DNA of 64,000 nucleotides from Doryteuthis pealeii. Taxonomy: Eukaryota; Mollusca; Cephalopoda; Myopsida; Loliginidae. Below, piece after piece: positions 1 through 9,544 of the stretch. Every line of letters starts with the position of its first letter. The stretch's first letter is position 1. The stretch covers positions 97,330,066 to 97,394,065 of the forward strand of contig CM042141.1 in assembly GCA_023376005.1 (NCBI GenBank), in the 5' to 3' direction. The position numbers and the translations under genes were made by a program. Under the pieces are notes generated by a model. It was not told the DNA's origin. It did no database searches and worked only from the letters and a program-made list of their open reading frames with translations.

Positions 1-23
1 ATATATATATATATATATATATA
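1..23. repeat. (AT)n microsatellite at window edge
   Basis: Uninterrupted AT dinucleotides run from the window edge, so the true length is unknown. It directly precedes a foldback element. Confidence 0.95.
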
Positions 24-52
24 AGCAGGTACTGTTAAAACCACAGACTATT

Positions 53-392
53 CTTCTTTATGATGTTCAGGTGTAGACGTTCAAATCTTCTAGTCTTTTT
101 TGTAGATCGGAATCTAGATGGTAAAGAAAATGTCCCATATTTTGTTACCCAAACGCTTTATACCATTTCGCTGGTCGTTCTCAACTGAATAAATCACATA
201 CATAAAAAAAAACACTTTCAAACGAATAAAACTCGTACCAAACAAACACTACAACCAACAATCCCTCTGCGGACGACCAGTGAAATGGTCGAAAGCGCTT
301 GGGTAAAACATATGGGATATTTTCTTTGCCATCTACATCTCTCGATCTATGAAAAAACATCTAGACTTGAAGACTTGAAGATCATAAAGAAG
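53..392. mobile_element. Foldback element, arms about 120 bp
   Basis: The stretch 53-178 is nearly the reverse complement of 273-392. Matching blocks include CTTCTTTATGAT against ATCATAAAGAAG and CTGGTCGT against ACGACCAG. The arms are separated by about 94 bp of AT-rich spacer (179-272). This is the form of a MITE or foldback DNA element. I see no transposase and no clear TSD, so the superfamily is unknown. The short frames across it are accidental. Confidence 0.7.
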
Positions 393-452
393 AAATATTT
401 GATGGTCTTTACCAATACTTGCTTAAATAATAACTTGCTACCAATATATAAT

Positions 453-690
453 TGTGTAACGGATATCGTCGTAGGAAATGGACACGGCGAGATGAGTTCA
501 AATCCTGGACAAAGCTGTTTGCATTTCATATAAGGAAAGGTATGCACAAACTATTCTCCCTCCAGCCTATTTACCCTTAAATAGTAGGACGGGCTGGCCT
601 CTTTAACCTTAGTTAGGCAATCAGTCTAGGAGAAGAAAACTGATTTAAAACCTGTTAAACTCCACTTTAGAAATTGATCTTAGTCTTGGA
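453..690 (+). mobile_element. SINE-1 copy, decayed
   Basis: This follows the SINE-1 consensus: GTCGTAGGAAATGGACACGG, then a B-box-like GAGTTCAAATCC near 493. The body includes CTGTTTGCATTTCA, CTCCCTCCAGC and AACCTGTTAAACTCC. The A box is damaged and the AT tail is missing. Pol III transcription is inferred from the tRNA-like head, as is usual for SINEs. Confidence 0.75.
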
Positions 691-699
691 TTTGCTTAT

Positions 700-872
700 T
701 TTACTAGGAATCATAAGGTTCTGGGGCTGGTGCCGACCATCAACAATTCAGCACTTGAGTAGCATAGCTTGGGTAATTTGATCTGAACGGTGAAGTGGGG
801 AGCTCATGATAGGTGTTGTGCCCACCTAAGCAAAAGCAATCTCTCTGGTCTAGCGATAACGAAACTGATATA
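700..872 (+). mobile_element. SINE-2 copy, first part (split by SINE-1)
   Basis: The sequence matches other SINE-2 copies (17283-17500 and 43252-43470 on the minus strand): GGAGCTCATGATAGG, then TCTCTGGTCTAGCG. It continues after the SINE-1 insertion at 1158, where TAACGAAACTGATATA is repeated as the TSD of that insertion. Confidence 0.65.
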
Positions 873-1157
873 TATATTTACCAACCCCTCCGCACGAGCA
901 GGATGCGACACAAGGTCAATTTCTTAAGCGGAGTTTAACAGGTTTAAATTCAGAGTTTTCCTTCTCCTAGACTGGTTGCCTAATCAAGGTGAAAGAGCCC
1001 AGTCTGTCCTACTATTTACCCATAGCTGGAGGGAGAATTGGATTCATACCTTTCCCAAGGGTATTAGCGCTAAGTGAAATTCCAACAGCTTCGTCCAGGA
1101 ATTGAACTCGCGTTGACGAGTCCATTTCCTACGATTCTAACCATTAGACTACGCACC
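873..1157 (-). mobile_element. SINE-1 copy with 16-bp TSD
   Basis: This is a complete SINE-1 on the minus strand. Read in reverse complement it has a tRNA-like head (A-box region near 1135-1150, B box near 1100-1110), the family body, and a tail ending TTGGTAAATATATA. It is flanked by identical TAACGAAACTGATATA at 857-872 and 1158-1173, which fixes both ends. It sits inside a SINE-2 copy. Confidence 0.88.
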
Positions 1158-1331
1158 TAACGAAACTGATATAGATTCACTCGCTGTTCGGTTGATACCG
1201 ACAATAGGCAAGTCCACCAACTTTACACCAACTATGATATAGTATTATAGTTGGTGTAAATTTAAGTGGAGTTAACTATTGTCAGTATCAGCCAAACAGC
1301 GAGGGAATCATCTCTGTTTCGTTAGCGCTAG
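1158..1331. mobile_element. SINE-2 tail-to-tail pair forming an inverted repeat
   Basis: From 1158 to about 1238 the SINE-2 copy continues on the plus strand. From about 1239 to 1331 a second SINE-2 end runs on the minus strand, so the two make a long hairpin centred near 1238. Landmarks are TTTACACCAACTATGATA against TATTATAGTTGGTGTAAA, and the CTCGCTGTT block against AACAGCGAG. This could be an inverted duplication or two tail-to-tail insertions. Confidence 0.65.
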
Positions 1332-1402
1332 CGTGGTGTAATGGTTAGCCAGCTAGATTTGCAGATAATTGTTAGTAAGTTCGATTCTCATTGGGCGCCT
1401 CA
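1326..1402 (+). mobile_element. tRNA-like SINE head
   Basis: GTGGTGTAATGGTTAG is a good Pol III A box and GTTCGATTCTC a B box about 40 bases later. A seven-pair acceptor stem and an anticodon arm cannot be formed, so this is a tRNA-derived relic and not a tRNA gene. Confidence 0.5.
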
Positions 1403-1443
1403 TACATCTGGCCTTGTGCTACATCTAAGCTAAGATTAGTAAA

Positions 1444-1856
1444 TCTATTAATAATGGAGATTCGCTTCCGGTTTTTTTCTGTAACAAAAATTACGTCAGT
1501 GCTTACGTCACATTACCCAACACATAATCCAACGTCATAACATAGAATAAATATACTCAAAATGTGAGCATGCAACGTTAGACAATCCTCATTGTTTCAA
1601 TAAATAGATGCCCGGCGTTATATATTTATATGTAGATTGTTTTATTCTAATATAATATTTAAAGTTATCGGAACTGTTTCCATTTCAAATTGTCACTCTT
1701 TCTTAATTTTTTTTTTACTCCTTTAATAAATTTGACGATTTTACATACTTATGGTACACACTCTATGACATTGAATTTTCAGCTCCCATCCCCTCAGGCA
1801 ATATCTTTCAAAAAATTATCTTTACATCGCCCGAGGGTGTATTTTTATTTTGCTAG
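1444..1856 (+). mobile_element. Hel-B non-autonomous Helitron
   Basis: The 5' end TCTATTAATAATGGAGATT follows an A. The 3' end is a GC-rich CGCCCGAGGG hairpin region, then TTTTATTTTG, then CTAG followed by T. TC at the 5' end, a hairpin about ten bases before CTRR, and insertion between A and T are Helitron hallmarks. It has no Rep/helicase coding capacity. Other copies are at 12920-13490 and 38478-38881 on the minus strand. Confidence 0.8.
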
Positions 1857-2141
1857 TAACTATAATATAGTATTATTGTCGTTATTAACATTATCATTAA
1901 GGACTCTGTCATAAATTTACGCTATATGGTTCTGGATTTTACATTTACATGCAGCCATTTGTTTATTGGATGGCTCGATATATCGTTTCAGCCCGTCTAT
2001 ATTTTAAGAATCGTTTCGATTTTAAAAAAAAAATGCTTCGGGAATCCGATCAATCCGGAGCTACACTCTGTCACACGACATCAGTGCATCTGCTATAAAG
2101 GTGTAGGGATTATATTCCTTACTTGCCACGGTTCTTCCGTT

Positions 2142-2365
2142 AGGCACTAGGTGACGTTGCGACCGGTAGCATAAAAGAGGGCACAGAATCCCCAATATGC
2201 ACTATATGCCAAGAGAGATTTACAGTGAAACATATACTGCTAGAGTATGTAGATTTTGATCTAGTACGAACAAAATACTATCAAGCAAGTAATTTGAAAA
2301 AACTTTTCAAGAAAATAAGACCATCTAGGATTTTACATTTCCTAAAAGAAGTAAGATTGGACTAA
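2142..2365 (+). pseudogene. LINE-Z: zinc-knuckle C-terminus of a non-LTR retrotransposon
   Basis: An open frame of about 74 codons ends at the TAA at 2363-2365. It contains PICTICQERFTVKHILLEY, which matches the CxxC...TVxHIL..C zinc-knuckle-like C-terminus typical of Jockey/R1-type LINE ORF2 proteins. The final metal-binding Cys is replaced by Tyr. The following LKKLFKKIRPSRILHFLKEV and stop also fit that family's terminus. In an intact element this domain follows the reverse transcriptase and helps bind RNA during target-primed reverse transcription. Here it is a short 5'-truncated scrap with no RT left. The clade is inferred. Confidence 0.65.
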
Positions 2366-2449
2366 AAAATATAAGTAGTGGAACAATAATTAAAATCTAT
2401 ACATATATACATTTGTTTTTCTACCAAACTATCGCTACGAATCCAAAAC

Positions 2450-2521
2450 TTAGTTGGCTTTAAATGACCCACCTAGGTTGATATGCCGTAAAGCAAAACA
2501 AACAAAACAAACAAAACAAAC
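2450..2521 (+). mobile_element. RetA tail fragment
   Basis: AAATGACCCACCTAGGTTGATATGCCGTAAAG is the RetA 3' tail, followed by a (CAAAA)n run. Only the last 70 bases or so of the element are present, an extreme 5' truncation. Confidence 0.75.
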
Positions 2522-2544
2522 TAACAAAACTTAGACCTTCCAGA

Positions 2545-2850
2545 CTTCACACACACACAGTTGTGTCTCCTGTCCATAGGTATTCCGTGTACATTTTACA
2601 CGAGAGCCTTTTTCCAAACCAGTGAGTGATACCTTTATTCTATTACCAACAGCATCAAGACATTAATTACTCAAAGGCTATTTGCCTATAAGACATTCCT
2701 TCTTATACGCTATGTATAACCTATTCGTTTATCTATCCTGTTTTGTATTTTTCTTCTATGACGTTTGCTCAGGTAATAAAGTATCATTGTTATCACTTTC
2801 GTCAGGAATTGTTCTATATGTATCATACCATTTGAGGAAATGTTATCCTC
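2545..2850 (+). repeat. Rep-T interspersed repeat, copy 1
   Basis: It shares TATTCTATTACC, TATTTGCCTATAAGACATT, CTATCCTGTTTTGTATT and TGCTCAGGTAATAAAGT with 27490-27670, 38225-38477 and 44790-45840. The AATAAA near one end could be a polyadenylation signal of an LTR, but I see no LTR boundary. Confidence 0.55.
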
Positions 2851-2854
2851 AACC

Positions 2855-3345
2855 AAATTATCATTCTACCCAACAAAGAGTTTGATATTCCTATGGTGAT
2901 ATCCTTTAGCGACATTGGACCAATCAAATTGTGACACATCACGTAATTCGCGAATAAATGTATGACTACCCGAGGCATCAACTCGATCAACCATTACTTT
3001 AGGATTGAGGAGCCAGTAACTGCAGTAAAGAGGGAAAACTTTGATTCATTAGGCGGACTACGTATGCCCATGAGAACAATTGATAATGCTATCAACCATG
3101 ATACTTTACGAGCTATTACTGCTGTCTTAATCGTTCAATGACCTCTCCCAATCGATCCATTACTTTGAGAATGATACACAATTCTCAGTCGCTGCAAACG
3201 AATGTTTCTTTTTTTTTTTACAGTTAGCTTTCGAATTGGCTACCTCTGTCATTGACAACATATGGTGGAATTCCGTGCCTGGCGATCCATTTATTCATGA
3301 AGGCTTCAGCCACTGTAATTTCAGTTAGTGATCGAACTTTTATCC
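2855..3345 (-). pseudogene. Ty3/gypsy integrase relic
   Basis: Minus-strand reading gives, in shifting frames, TEITVAEAFMNKWIARHGIP, then VVNDRGSQF (the family usually has TDRGSQF around the second catalytic Asp), and further down SFPSLLQLL-like and RELRD-like stretches of the C-terminal half. The order and spacing match the retroviral-type integrase core of Ty3/gypsy elements. The region is broken by several stops and frameshifts, and the segment that should hold the last catalytic Glu is unreadable. No LTRs, protease or RT are attached. An independent gypsy scrap from the plus strand lies at 32690. Confidence 0.65.
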
Positions 3346-3354
3346 AACACGTTG

Positions 3355-3530
3355 AGCGATTGATACTGCTTAGAGAACTTTAGGCTGTTGATATACTATG
3401 CACTGTGTATAAAACTGCTTTATGGATCTGTTCATTTTTGTCCTGGACTTGATCACATCCTACAAAAAGCACCCTATAAAAAGCAGCTACATGGACACTT
3501 ACCTCCTATCACACAAACCATCCAAGTTAT
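3355..3530 (+). pseudogene. LINE-K fragment (ORF2 near C-terminus)
   Basis: AAAAAGCAGCTACATGGACA and ACTTACCTCCTATCACACAA translate to a KQLHGHLPPITQTI-like stretch, a hallmark of an animal non-LTR retrotransposon ORF2 between the RT and the C-terminus. The preceding 80 bases also match 4115-4200. It ends abruptly at the adjacent SINE-1. Related pieces are at 4115, 36655, 46693, 47040 and 55380. Confidence 0.65.
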
Positions 3531-3770
3531 GTAATGGATATCGTCGAAGCAAATGTACTTGTTGACCTGAGTTCAAATCTTGACGAGGCTGTTTCCATTT
3601 GACATTGTTAATACCATTGTGAAAGGTAGGAACCTAACTGTTCTCCCTTCAGCTGTGGGTAAATAGTATGGTAGACTGGGCTCTTTAATCTTGGTTAGGC
3701 AACCGGTCTAGTAGAAGAAAAACTCTAAATTCAGCCCTGTTAAAAATCCGCTTAAGAAACTGACCCTGTG
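3531..3770 (+). mobile_element. SINE-1 copy, diverged
   Basis: TGTAATGGATATCGTCG resembles the SINE-1 A-box head and GAGTTCAAATCTTG the B box. The body CTTCAGCTGTGGGTAAATAG and TCTTTAATCTTGGTTAGGCA follow in order, ending in AACTGACCCTGTGTTAC. The AT tail is absent. Confidence 0.75.
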
Positions 3771-4000
3771 TTACTGTTGTAACCTAACAAAGATTACTAA
3801 ATGAGAAACAACCAAACGGAAGTTGTAAATGAAATGGAATCTTTATAACATTAGCAAAATACAATACTCGCCTGCGGCGTGAAGAAGGTAAGCCATTGCT
3901 AGTGGTATAAGACTACTCAGTCAGCATAATACTCCCGTATTCATGAACATTGGGTCATACCCATTAATGTTCATAGGTAGGGTATATAAATGTTACATCC
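3771..4000 (+). pseudogene. LTR-retrotransposon fragment related to the RT piece at 48.2-48.6 kb
   Basis: The run TAACCTAACAAAGATTACTA through TACTCCCGTATTCATGAACA is the reverse complement of 48460-48645. It continues with ATTAATGTTCATAGG, which at 48.4 kb is part of a reverse-transcriptase coding frame. Both are therefore scraps of the same LTR element. No open frame of note remains here. Confidence 0.55.
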
Positions 4001-4109
4001 TACTTGTTCGGAGGGGTCGGTAAATACATAACAATGTGTTCCGGTTCGGAAGTCAGGAAATGAAGTAATCGCAATTCAAAATCTTGAAGGGGAGATTTTG
4101 TTTGTTTAT

Positions 4110-4500
4110 AAACTTTAGACTGTTGACATAATTTACACTGTATAGAACTGCTTTATGGATCTGTTCATTTTAAGTCTCGACTTGATCAAATCCTACAAAA
4201 AAGCAGCTGTACAGACACTTACCTCCTATCACACAAATCATCTAAATAAACGAACAAGACATGCTGGACTGCTTGATAAGTAAGGACGAACTCATAAGTG
4301 ACGTTCTCCCATGGACACCTACACATGGACACAACAGTGATGACCGACCAGCAAAAACATGTATGGACACTGGATACCGTGCAGAAGACTTGTCAAGAGC
4401 AGTGGCCGATAGAGACGGTTGGAGAGAGATGATCATGGGGCTCAGTGCACGACTTGGTGAGGATAGATCAGGTCTCCAATCCGCGGATCATGTGAGGCCC
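4110..4500 (+). pseudogene. LINE-K C-terminal fragment
   Basis: It begins with the block shared with 3355-3530, then KQLYRHLPPI-type sequence. The open frame at 4261-4596 reads MLDCLISKDELISDVLPWTP, THGHNSDDRPAKTCMDTGYR and AEDLSRAVADRDGWREMIMG. The order WTPTHG, RPAKT, DTG, EDL, DRDGWRE is the typical end of ORF2 in this LINE family. The start codon is internal to the domain, so the frame is a fragment and not a gene. The last 20 or so residues run into unrelated sequence. Confidence 0.75.
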
Positions 4501-4733
4501 TTCACACAACTTTCAACATTTTATCTTTGTCTTTTTATGTCTTCTCTGAAGAAGTTCAATTATAAGTGCAGATGCAACGCATTGATCTTTAATTGATTTG
4601 AAGATTCGAAGTCCAGTTTTCTTGCCTGACACTTCCTCGATTTCTATAAGAACCATGTGCTTCTATTTAGATGATTCCCCAACCTTATCGTCCACACCCA
4701 GCTAGTAATGAGTATGTTTAGCACTATGTACCA

Positions 4734-5323
4734 CCGCACTGTCGACTGAGGCGTTAGAATACACCGACTGCACCTCTGTAGACGGATAAGACTCACCCAA
4801 TGGGGCCACCTGTTGGCCGTGGGTGGCGACTCGTGATGCTTAAGGATGGAACACAGGTAGCTGAGCAATCCATGACATGCAACACTCCACTTTAGCCCTT
4901 ACTAGACGGTCGGTCGGAGAAGCCCCTCCGATCGATCGGCTGGTCATGTCAAGCTCTAGCACCTATATGATTGTCCCAACCCTATTGCCCTCATGGCAAG
5001 CCCCCTTTTGATCATATGGGTGCTAGAAGGCGGTGTCTGAGGGTCTTGTCCTCTAAGACCTCTATTAAACTGTATCTGATGGTGAGGTTCCAGTTCTGGA
5101 GGTTTGGGGAATGTGGAGCACCCCTTCATCACCATTGCTCCCCGGTCCACTCTGACCCGGAGTGGTAGTACCTGTTAGGGTCCCATGTATGGATTAAATA
5201 GAAAAATGTGTTTATAAAAAAAATTGTATTATCCATTAAGAATTAATCTATTTAAAAACTTTATCGGCATTAAATGACCCACTGAGGTTGATATGCTGTA
5301 AAACAAACCAAATCTAACCAAAC
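4734..5323 (+). mobile_element. RetA, near full length, 12-bp TSD
   Basis: It starts CCGCACTGTCGACTGAGGCG and ends with the tail TATGCTGTAAAACAAACC. CACTATGTACCA at 4722-4733 and CACTATATACCA at 5324-5335 flank it, with one mismatch. The internal stem CTAGCACCTATATGAT pairs with ATCATATGGGTGCTAG through one G-T wobble. Frames read through it on both strands are not conserved as proteins between copies. Confidence 0.85.
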
Positions 5324-5394
5324 CACTATATACCATTGTAAAAAGTTGTTCTGCAAAACGAAGTGTATGTTGCATTCACAGGTGTCAAATCAAA

Positions 5395-5554
5395 GATCAG
5401 GATGCAGCTTGAATCTGTGTGATAAAGTGGAGAGTTGGTGGTAGGTGCGGTATTCTATCCCAGACGCAAAAAGAATATCTCTGATCAAGTGCTAATGAAA
5501 AAGGGATAGACTCCCTCGCTGTCCAGCTGATATCGTAATTAGGTCACTCCGCCC

Positions 5555-5555
<1 letters not shown>
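5395..5555 (+). mobile_element. SINE-2 copy, diverged
   Basis: AAAGTGGAGAGTTGGTGGTA, then AATATCTCTGATCAAGTGCT and GACTCCCTCGCTGTCCAGCT, follow the SINE-2 order. It ends next to an (AT)n run. Confidence 0.55.
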
Positions 5556-5556
<1 letters not shown>

Positions 5557-5596
<40 letters not shown>

Positions 5597-6074
5597 GTTT
5601 TATAATTTGCTTGAGGCATTGTGTTTATATTCGTTTGGTGGTTGGTTTTGAAGGCTATCACAATGCAAGTGCAAAGAAAAATAAGGTAACAATGGTGTTG
5701 TTTGTTAACCTGTGATTTATTCTTAATATCTCGAGATAAAAATCTCTTCAACAGAAGATTTCTGAAACTGAAGCTGTTGCTAGCGACCGTCAATTTTGTT
5801 TTGTGTCTTATATCTTTCAAATTCTCTGCGTGTGTGTGTGTGTGTGTGTGTGTTTCTGTGTGTGTGTTTGTTTGTTTGTTTATGTGCCTGTGTGTGTGTG
5901 TGTGTGTGTGTTTAAGTATGTGTGTCTGTTCAACAGTGTCTGATTATCATTCCAGGTTTGGCTTACTCTCTAAGCATTAGCCTGTTTGTTTATTTCCAGG
6001 CCCATCTGATTCTCATTGTGTGTGTTTATGTGTGTGTGTGTGTGTGTGTGTGTTCTTAAGTTCCATTGCAATGT

Positions 6075-6121
<47 letters not shown>
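5557..6121. repeat. Microsatellite cluster (AT)n and (GT)n
   Basis: There are (AT)n near 5557-5592, (GT)n-rich tracts near 5829-5852, 5890-5913 and 6018-6055, and (AT)n at 6077-6121. The stretch 5593-5685 is similar to the reverse complement of 49225-49312, which likewise adjoins an (AT)n run, so a short unclassified repeat sits here. Val/Cys-rich frames across the GT tracts are artefacts. Confidence 0.9.
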
Positions 6122-6126
<5 letters not shown>

Positions 6127-6351
6127 TTTGGTACAGCTGAATTTATAAAGGATTTAAAAAAATAATTACATACTTTTATTGATCAGCACTTTCGAAAGGG
6201 AAAAAAGAAAATGAAAAATTAAGGACCCTTTCGACCAGTGCTTTGTCAAAAGTAACGACCGGTAGATCGTTTAAAAGTCACAATGTAAATTAAATGGGTA
6301 AAAGAGAGATTCAATCATACGAAATGGTGGGGTAACATGAAGGCAAATATC

Positions 6352-6357
6352 AGGTCT

Positions 6358-6397
<40 letters not shown>

Positions 6398-6404
6398 GAG
6401 ACCT
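6352..6404. repeat. (AT)n flanked by complementary 9-bp arms
   Basis: AGGTCTCCT precedes and AGGAGACCT follows a pure (AT)n tract, giving a fully self-complementary unit able to form a cruciform. A second (AT)n lies at 6439-6483. The 230 bases before it (6122-6351) hold no recognised gene. Confidence 0.8.
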
Positions 6405-6433
6405 AATACGTCGAAACACGGTGTGTGTGGATG

Positions 6434-6484
<51 letters not shown>

Positions 6485-6515
6485 AATAACAAAAGTGAAC
6501 TAACATATATATGTA

Positions 6516-6657
6516 TGTATTTACCCAACCCGTTCGTCACGAGTAGGATTTGACACAAGGTCGTAAGTATGGGGCATTCAGCGCAGATCAAATTCGCTAT
6601 TCAGTAGTAATGGATCTGCGAGACTAGCTTTCTAGCCATTAGACCACGATGCCTGCA
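6516..6657 (-). mobile_element. tRNA-derived SINE related to SINE-1
   Basis: On the minus strand the head TGGTCTAATGGCTAGAAAGC is an A box. The 3' part GACCTTGTGTCAAATCC...GGGTTGGGTAAATAC is the SINE-1 tail. The middle differs from SINE-1, so this is a shorter variant or a recombinant. Confidence 0.6.
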
Positions 6658-6887
6658 TTTAAGTTAGGGTATGATCTAATCTCTTCTTTTTCTTTTGACT
6701 TTTGAGTTTTCACTATTTCTGGCAAATCGCAAGCTTCTATCTGCATTGCTAATGCTGATGTGAACATGCAATCCACTAAGACATTTTGGTCACCTTTTAT
6801 GACGTCAACAGTGAATTCTGTGAATACTGAGAAGTGTCTTTGCAGCCGATCTGATCTTGCAGGTGTTTGGACTGTGTAAGGCTCCAC
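6639..6887 (-). pseudogene. Ty3/gypsy Pol fragment, end of RNase H
   Basis: The minus-strand frame of 82 residues contains SDRLQRHFSVFTEFTVDVI followed by KGDQNVLVDCMFTSAL. This matches the pattern RHLSFISEFTTDI...GKDNxVADALSR at the RNase H end in Ty3/gypsy Pol. The usual ADALSR is degraded to VDCMFTS. The frame opens with a chance Met inside the domain. The tail of the frame is unrelated and overlaps a SINE. It is a dead scrap about 60 residues long. Confidence 0.6.
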
Positions 6888-7006
6888 AAAATGGCGTGTA
6901 GTCAGCGAATAGCACTGTGTTGGATTAGCCGATACTCGGTACCTAAAGGCGAGTCCCCAGCAGAATTAATAAGGTACAAAAATAAAATTACGAGGAAAAG
7001 CGCATA

Positions 7007-7617
7007 TCTTATTATAATGGAGATTGTGTGTTTGTCTGTCTGTAACCTAAACTATATCACTACCCAAATCACAATTCCCTTTGTTATTTACGTCACATTC
7101 TCAATGATTTTATTTTTATTTAAACCTCAATTATTAATAAGATTGTTTTACACTATTAATACTGTTGACCATATCTACATACTAATAACATGCACTTGTA
7201 TTTATATATACAACAAAATAGCGATTTACAGTGTGAACTGTAAGGCTAATTTGCATATTGATATTAAAAATTTGATTTTAATATGTACTTAGTATTATTG
7301 ATTTCTAATTGTTTTGTTTTATCTTAAGGAATATGAGCAAAGGTCTCGGGGATAAATCTTAAAAGAAATCCATTAACAAGAAGAAATAACTGTGATTTTA
7401 TTCTTTACTTCCTATTTTAACTGAATAGTTAAATTATGAAAATTTAGCAACGAAAGGCGGGAGTTTTAGTTGTTCTATTTTTCGATTATAGCCCCCTCTG
7501 TTTCAAATCTTTTTATCTGCATTCTTATTTAGTTTTATTAGCCTTTCTAATCTTATCTAATATTTTATTAGATTAAAACTTAAATATTTGCACCCGGGGG
7601 TTGCATATATTTGCTAG
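7007..7617 (+). mobile_element. Hel-A non-autonomous Helitron
   Basis: It begins TCTTATTATAATGGAGATTG after an A and ends with the hairpin TGCACCCGGGGGTTGCA, then TATATTTG, then CTAG before T. Compare 22737-23381, where the hairpin is perfect. It has no coding capacity; the frame overlapping its start is accidental. Confidence 0.85.
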
Positions 7618-7762
7618 TACAAATAACCATGTTTATTACATGAAACTGAAACAACCATATAACAAAGTACAAGGCTGTACTTACAGTCACAAGAGTCCCT
7701 CATTGAGGGGATTCCCTGATGGTTCAAGCGGGCTATTGCCCCCTCACTGAGGAGTGTTTCTA

Positions 7763-7949
7763 TACTGTCCCTTAACGGTTCGCATTAGAATAGGACCACC
7801 TGTTGGTCGTGGGTGGCGACTCGTGATACTTAAGGACGAAATCTTGATGGATGAGCAGTCCATGGTATGCAACAATCCACTTTGGCCCTTACTTAGACGG
7901 CTGGTCACGTCGGGACCTTGCACCTATATGATTGTTCCAACCCTATTGC
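7763..7949 (+). mobile_element. RetA, first part (split by SINE-1)
   Basis: GACCACCTGTTGGTCGTGGG through CACCTATATGATTGTTCCAA is RetA. It resumes at 8273 after a SINE-1 insertion. The 5' end is diverged and no RetA TSD is visible. Confidence 0.8.
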
Positions 7950-7965
7950 TTTTTATATCATATAT

Positions 7966-8256
7966 ATATTTACCAACTCCTCCGCACGAGCAGGATGTGA
8001 CACAAGGTCAATTTCTTAAGCGGAGTTCAACAGGTTTGAATTCAGAGTTTTCCTTCTCCTAGACCGGTTACCTAGCCATGGTTAAAGAACACAGTCTGCC
8101 CTGCTATTTACCCATAGCTGGAGGGAGAGTAGGATTCATACATTTCCCAAGGGTATTAGCGCTAAGTGAAATGCAATTACGACATCCAGGATTTGAACTC
8201 GGGGCGATGAGTCCATTTCCCATGACTTTAACCATTACACCACGCGCTTCCTATAT
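7966..8256 (-). mobile_element. SINE-1 inside RetA, 16-bp TSD
   Basis: This is a full SINE-1 on the minus strand. The flanks TTTTTATATCATATAT at 7950-7965 and 8257-8272 are identical. Read in reverse complement, an A-box-like GCGTGGTGTAATGGTTA head and a B-box-like TTCAAATCC are recognisable. Confidence 0.88.
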
Positions 8257-8272
8257 TTTTTATATCATATAT

Positions 8273-8420
8273 GTGCTGATAATGAAGTTCCAATTCTGGA
8301 ACTGAGGAATGTGGAGTACCCCTTCATCACCATTATCCCCAAATCCATTCTGAACCGGAGTGGTAGTACCTGTTAGGGTCCCATTTATGGATTAAATAGA
8401 GGAAAAAGAGTTTAGATAAC
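8273..8420 (+). mobile_element. RetA, second part
   Basis: GTGCTGATAATGAAGTTCCA through GGGTCCCATTTATGGATTAA continues the copy begun at 7763. The final GCCGTAAAAC tail is missing. Confidence 0.8.
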
Positions 8421-8499
8421 GTGTTTTAAAAAACTGAGTTAAAAAAAAATTGAGTACACATCAAGAATAAATAACGAATCGATTTCAAAACTGTGTCGG

Positions 8500-9245
8500 A
8501 TGGGACAGTAGAAAACACCGACTGTACCTCTGTAGAGGGATAAAATCACCGCAATGGGTTCACCTATTGGCCGTGGTTGGTGACACATGGTGCTTAAGGA
8601 TGGAAGCCTCGTGCCTGAGCAGTCCATGACATGTAACACTCTACTTTGGCCCTGACTTGGGTTAGACGGGCGGTCGGAGTGGTCCCCTCTGATCAATGAT
8701 TGTCCTGCCCCAATTGCCCGTCATGGCAACTTCCAACACTTTTTATCATATACGTGCTAGAAGGCGGTGGCTGAAGGTCTTGGTGTCTTGGGTATGATGT
8801 TAAACTACATCTAGTGGTGAAGTTCCAATTCTGGAGTTCCCCTTCATCGCCAATATTTCCACGTCCACTCTGATCCGGACTGGAACTAGTTGTTAGGGTT
8901 CCATTTATGGGTTAAATAGACGAAAAAATGTTTTAAAAATGTCTTTAATGAATACCCAACAAGAATGAATAAAACAAAAACATCTTCGGCATAGCATAAC
9001 CCTACAAGGGTTGACATGCTGTAAAACCCAACCAATCACCAGCCAACCATCCTGAAAGACAGCTTCCACCGCTGCGTCAGTGTGCACAGTGCGCTAAGGA
9101 CCTCTTCCCTGAAAATCGCTGACTGATCAAAAGTTCCCAAAAATAATTGAATGCCCAACAAGAATGAGTAAAACAAAACATCTTCAGCATAAAATAACCC
9201 AACAAGGGTTGATATGCCGTAAAATCCAACCAACCAGCCAACCAG
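8500..9245 (+). mobile_element. RetA copy with tail extension and second tail
   Basis: A RetA body runs 8500-9035. It is followed at 9047-9124 by a block with GAAAGACAGCTTCCACCGCT, CGTCAGTGTGCACAGTGCGC and GACCTCTTCC, then by a second RetA tail at 9125-9245 ending CCGTAAAATCCAACCAACC. The same block follows RetA at 22131-22235, so it marks a RetA subfamily or a composite. Confidence 0.75.
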
Positions 9246-9544
9246 CCTTCAATCACTTGATGCAATGCTGATTCCGACTGCATACTGGCTGCTGTCAGCG
9301 ACTAGCTGATAATCTGTGTTTGCAGATTATGGGTGAGCCAGAGCAGTTACGTTTGAAAGCTGCTATACTCTATATTATCAAGGGATTCTTTTTCTGTCTC
9401 TGTGACTTCATACGAAGATTTAGGATACAGACAGAAACGCCCTGACAAAGGTAACTCACTGGTAACTGCATATCTAGGAATCAATTTACGGTAGAAATCT
9501 ACCACCCCCCCCCGAAATATGTGCAGACTTGGGATATTGGAATG
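9246..9544. other. Unassigned stretch
   Basis: I recognise no gene or repeat here. Short frames on the minus strand contain Met-rich low-complexity sequence from the neighbouring CAT/ATG repeats. Confidence 0.4.

Noticed and set aside
1326..1402. Possible tRNA gene
   Set aside because: A and B boxes are present but the acceptor and anticodon arms do not pair. The same holds at 10790 and 29188, so these are SINE heads.
5702..5980. 92-codon frame with Cys/Val-rich end
   Set aside because: The composition comes from (GT)n microsatellites.
6867..7292. 141-codon frame, the longest in the window
   Set aside because: It begins in unrelated sequence and ends in the Hel-A Helitron. The Hel-A part also reads openly at 22738-23052 because the element is AT-rich; there is no known domain.
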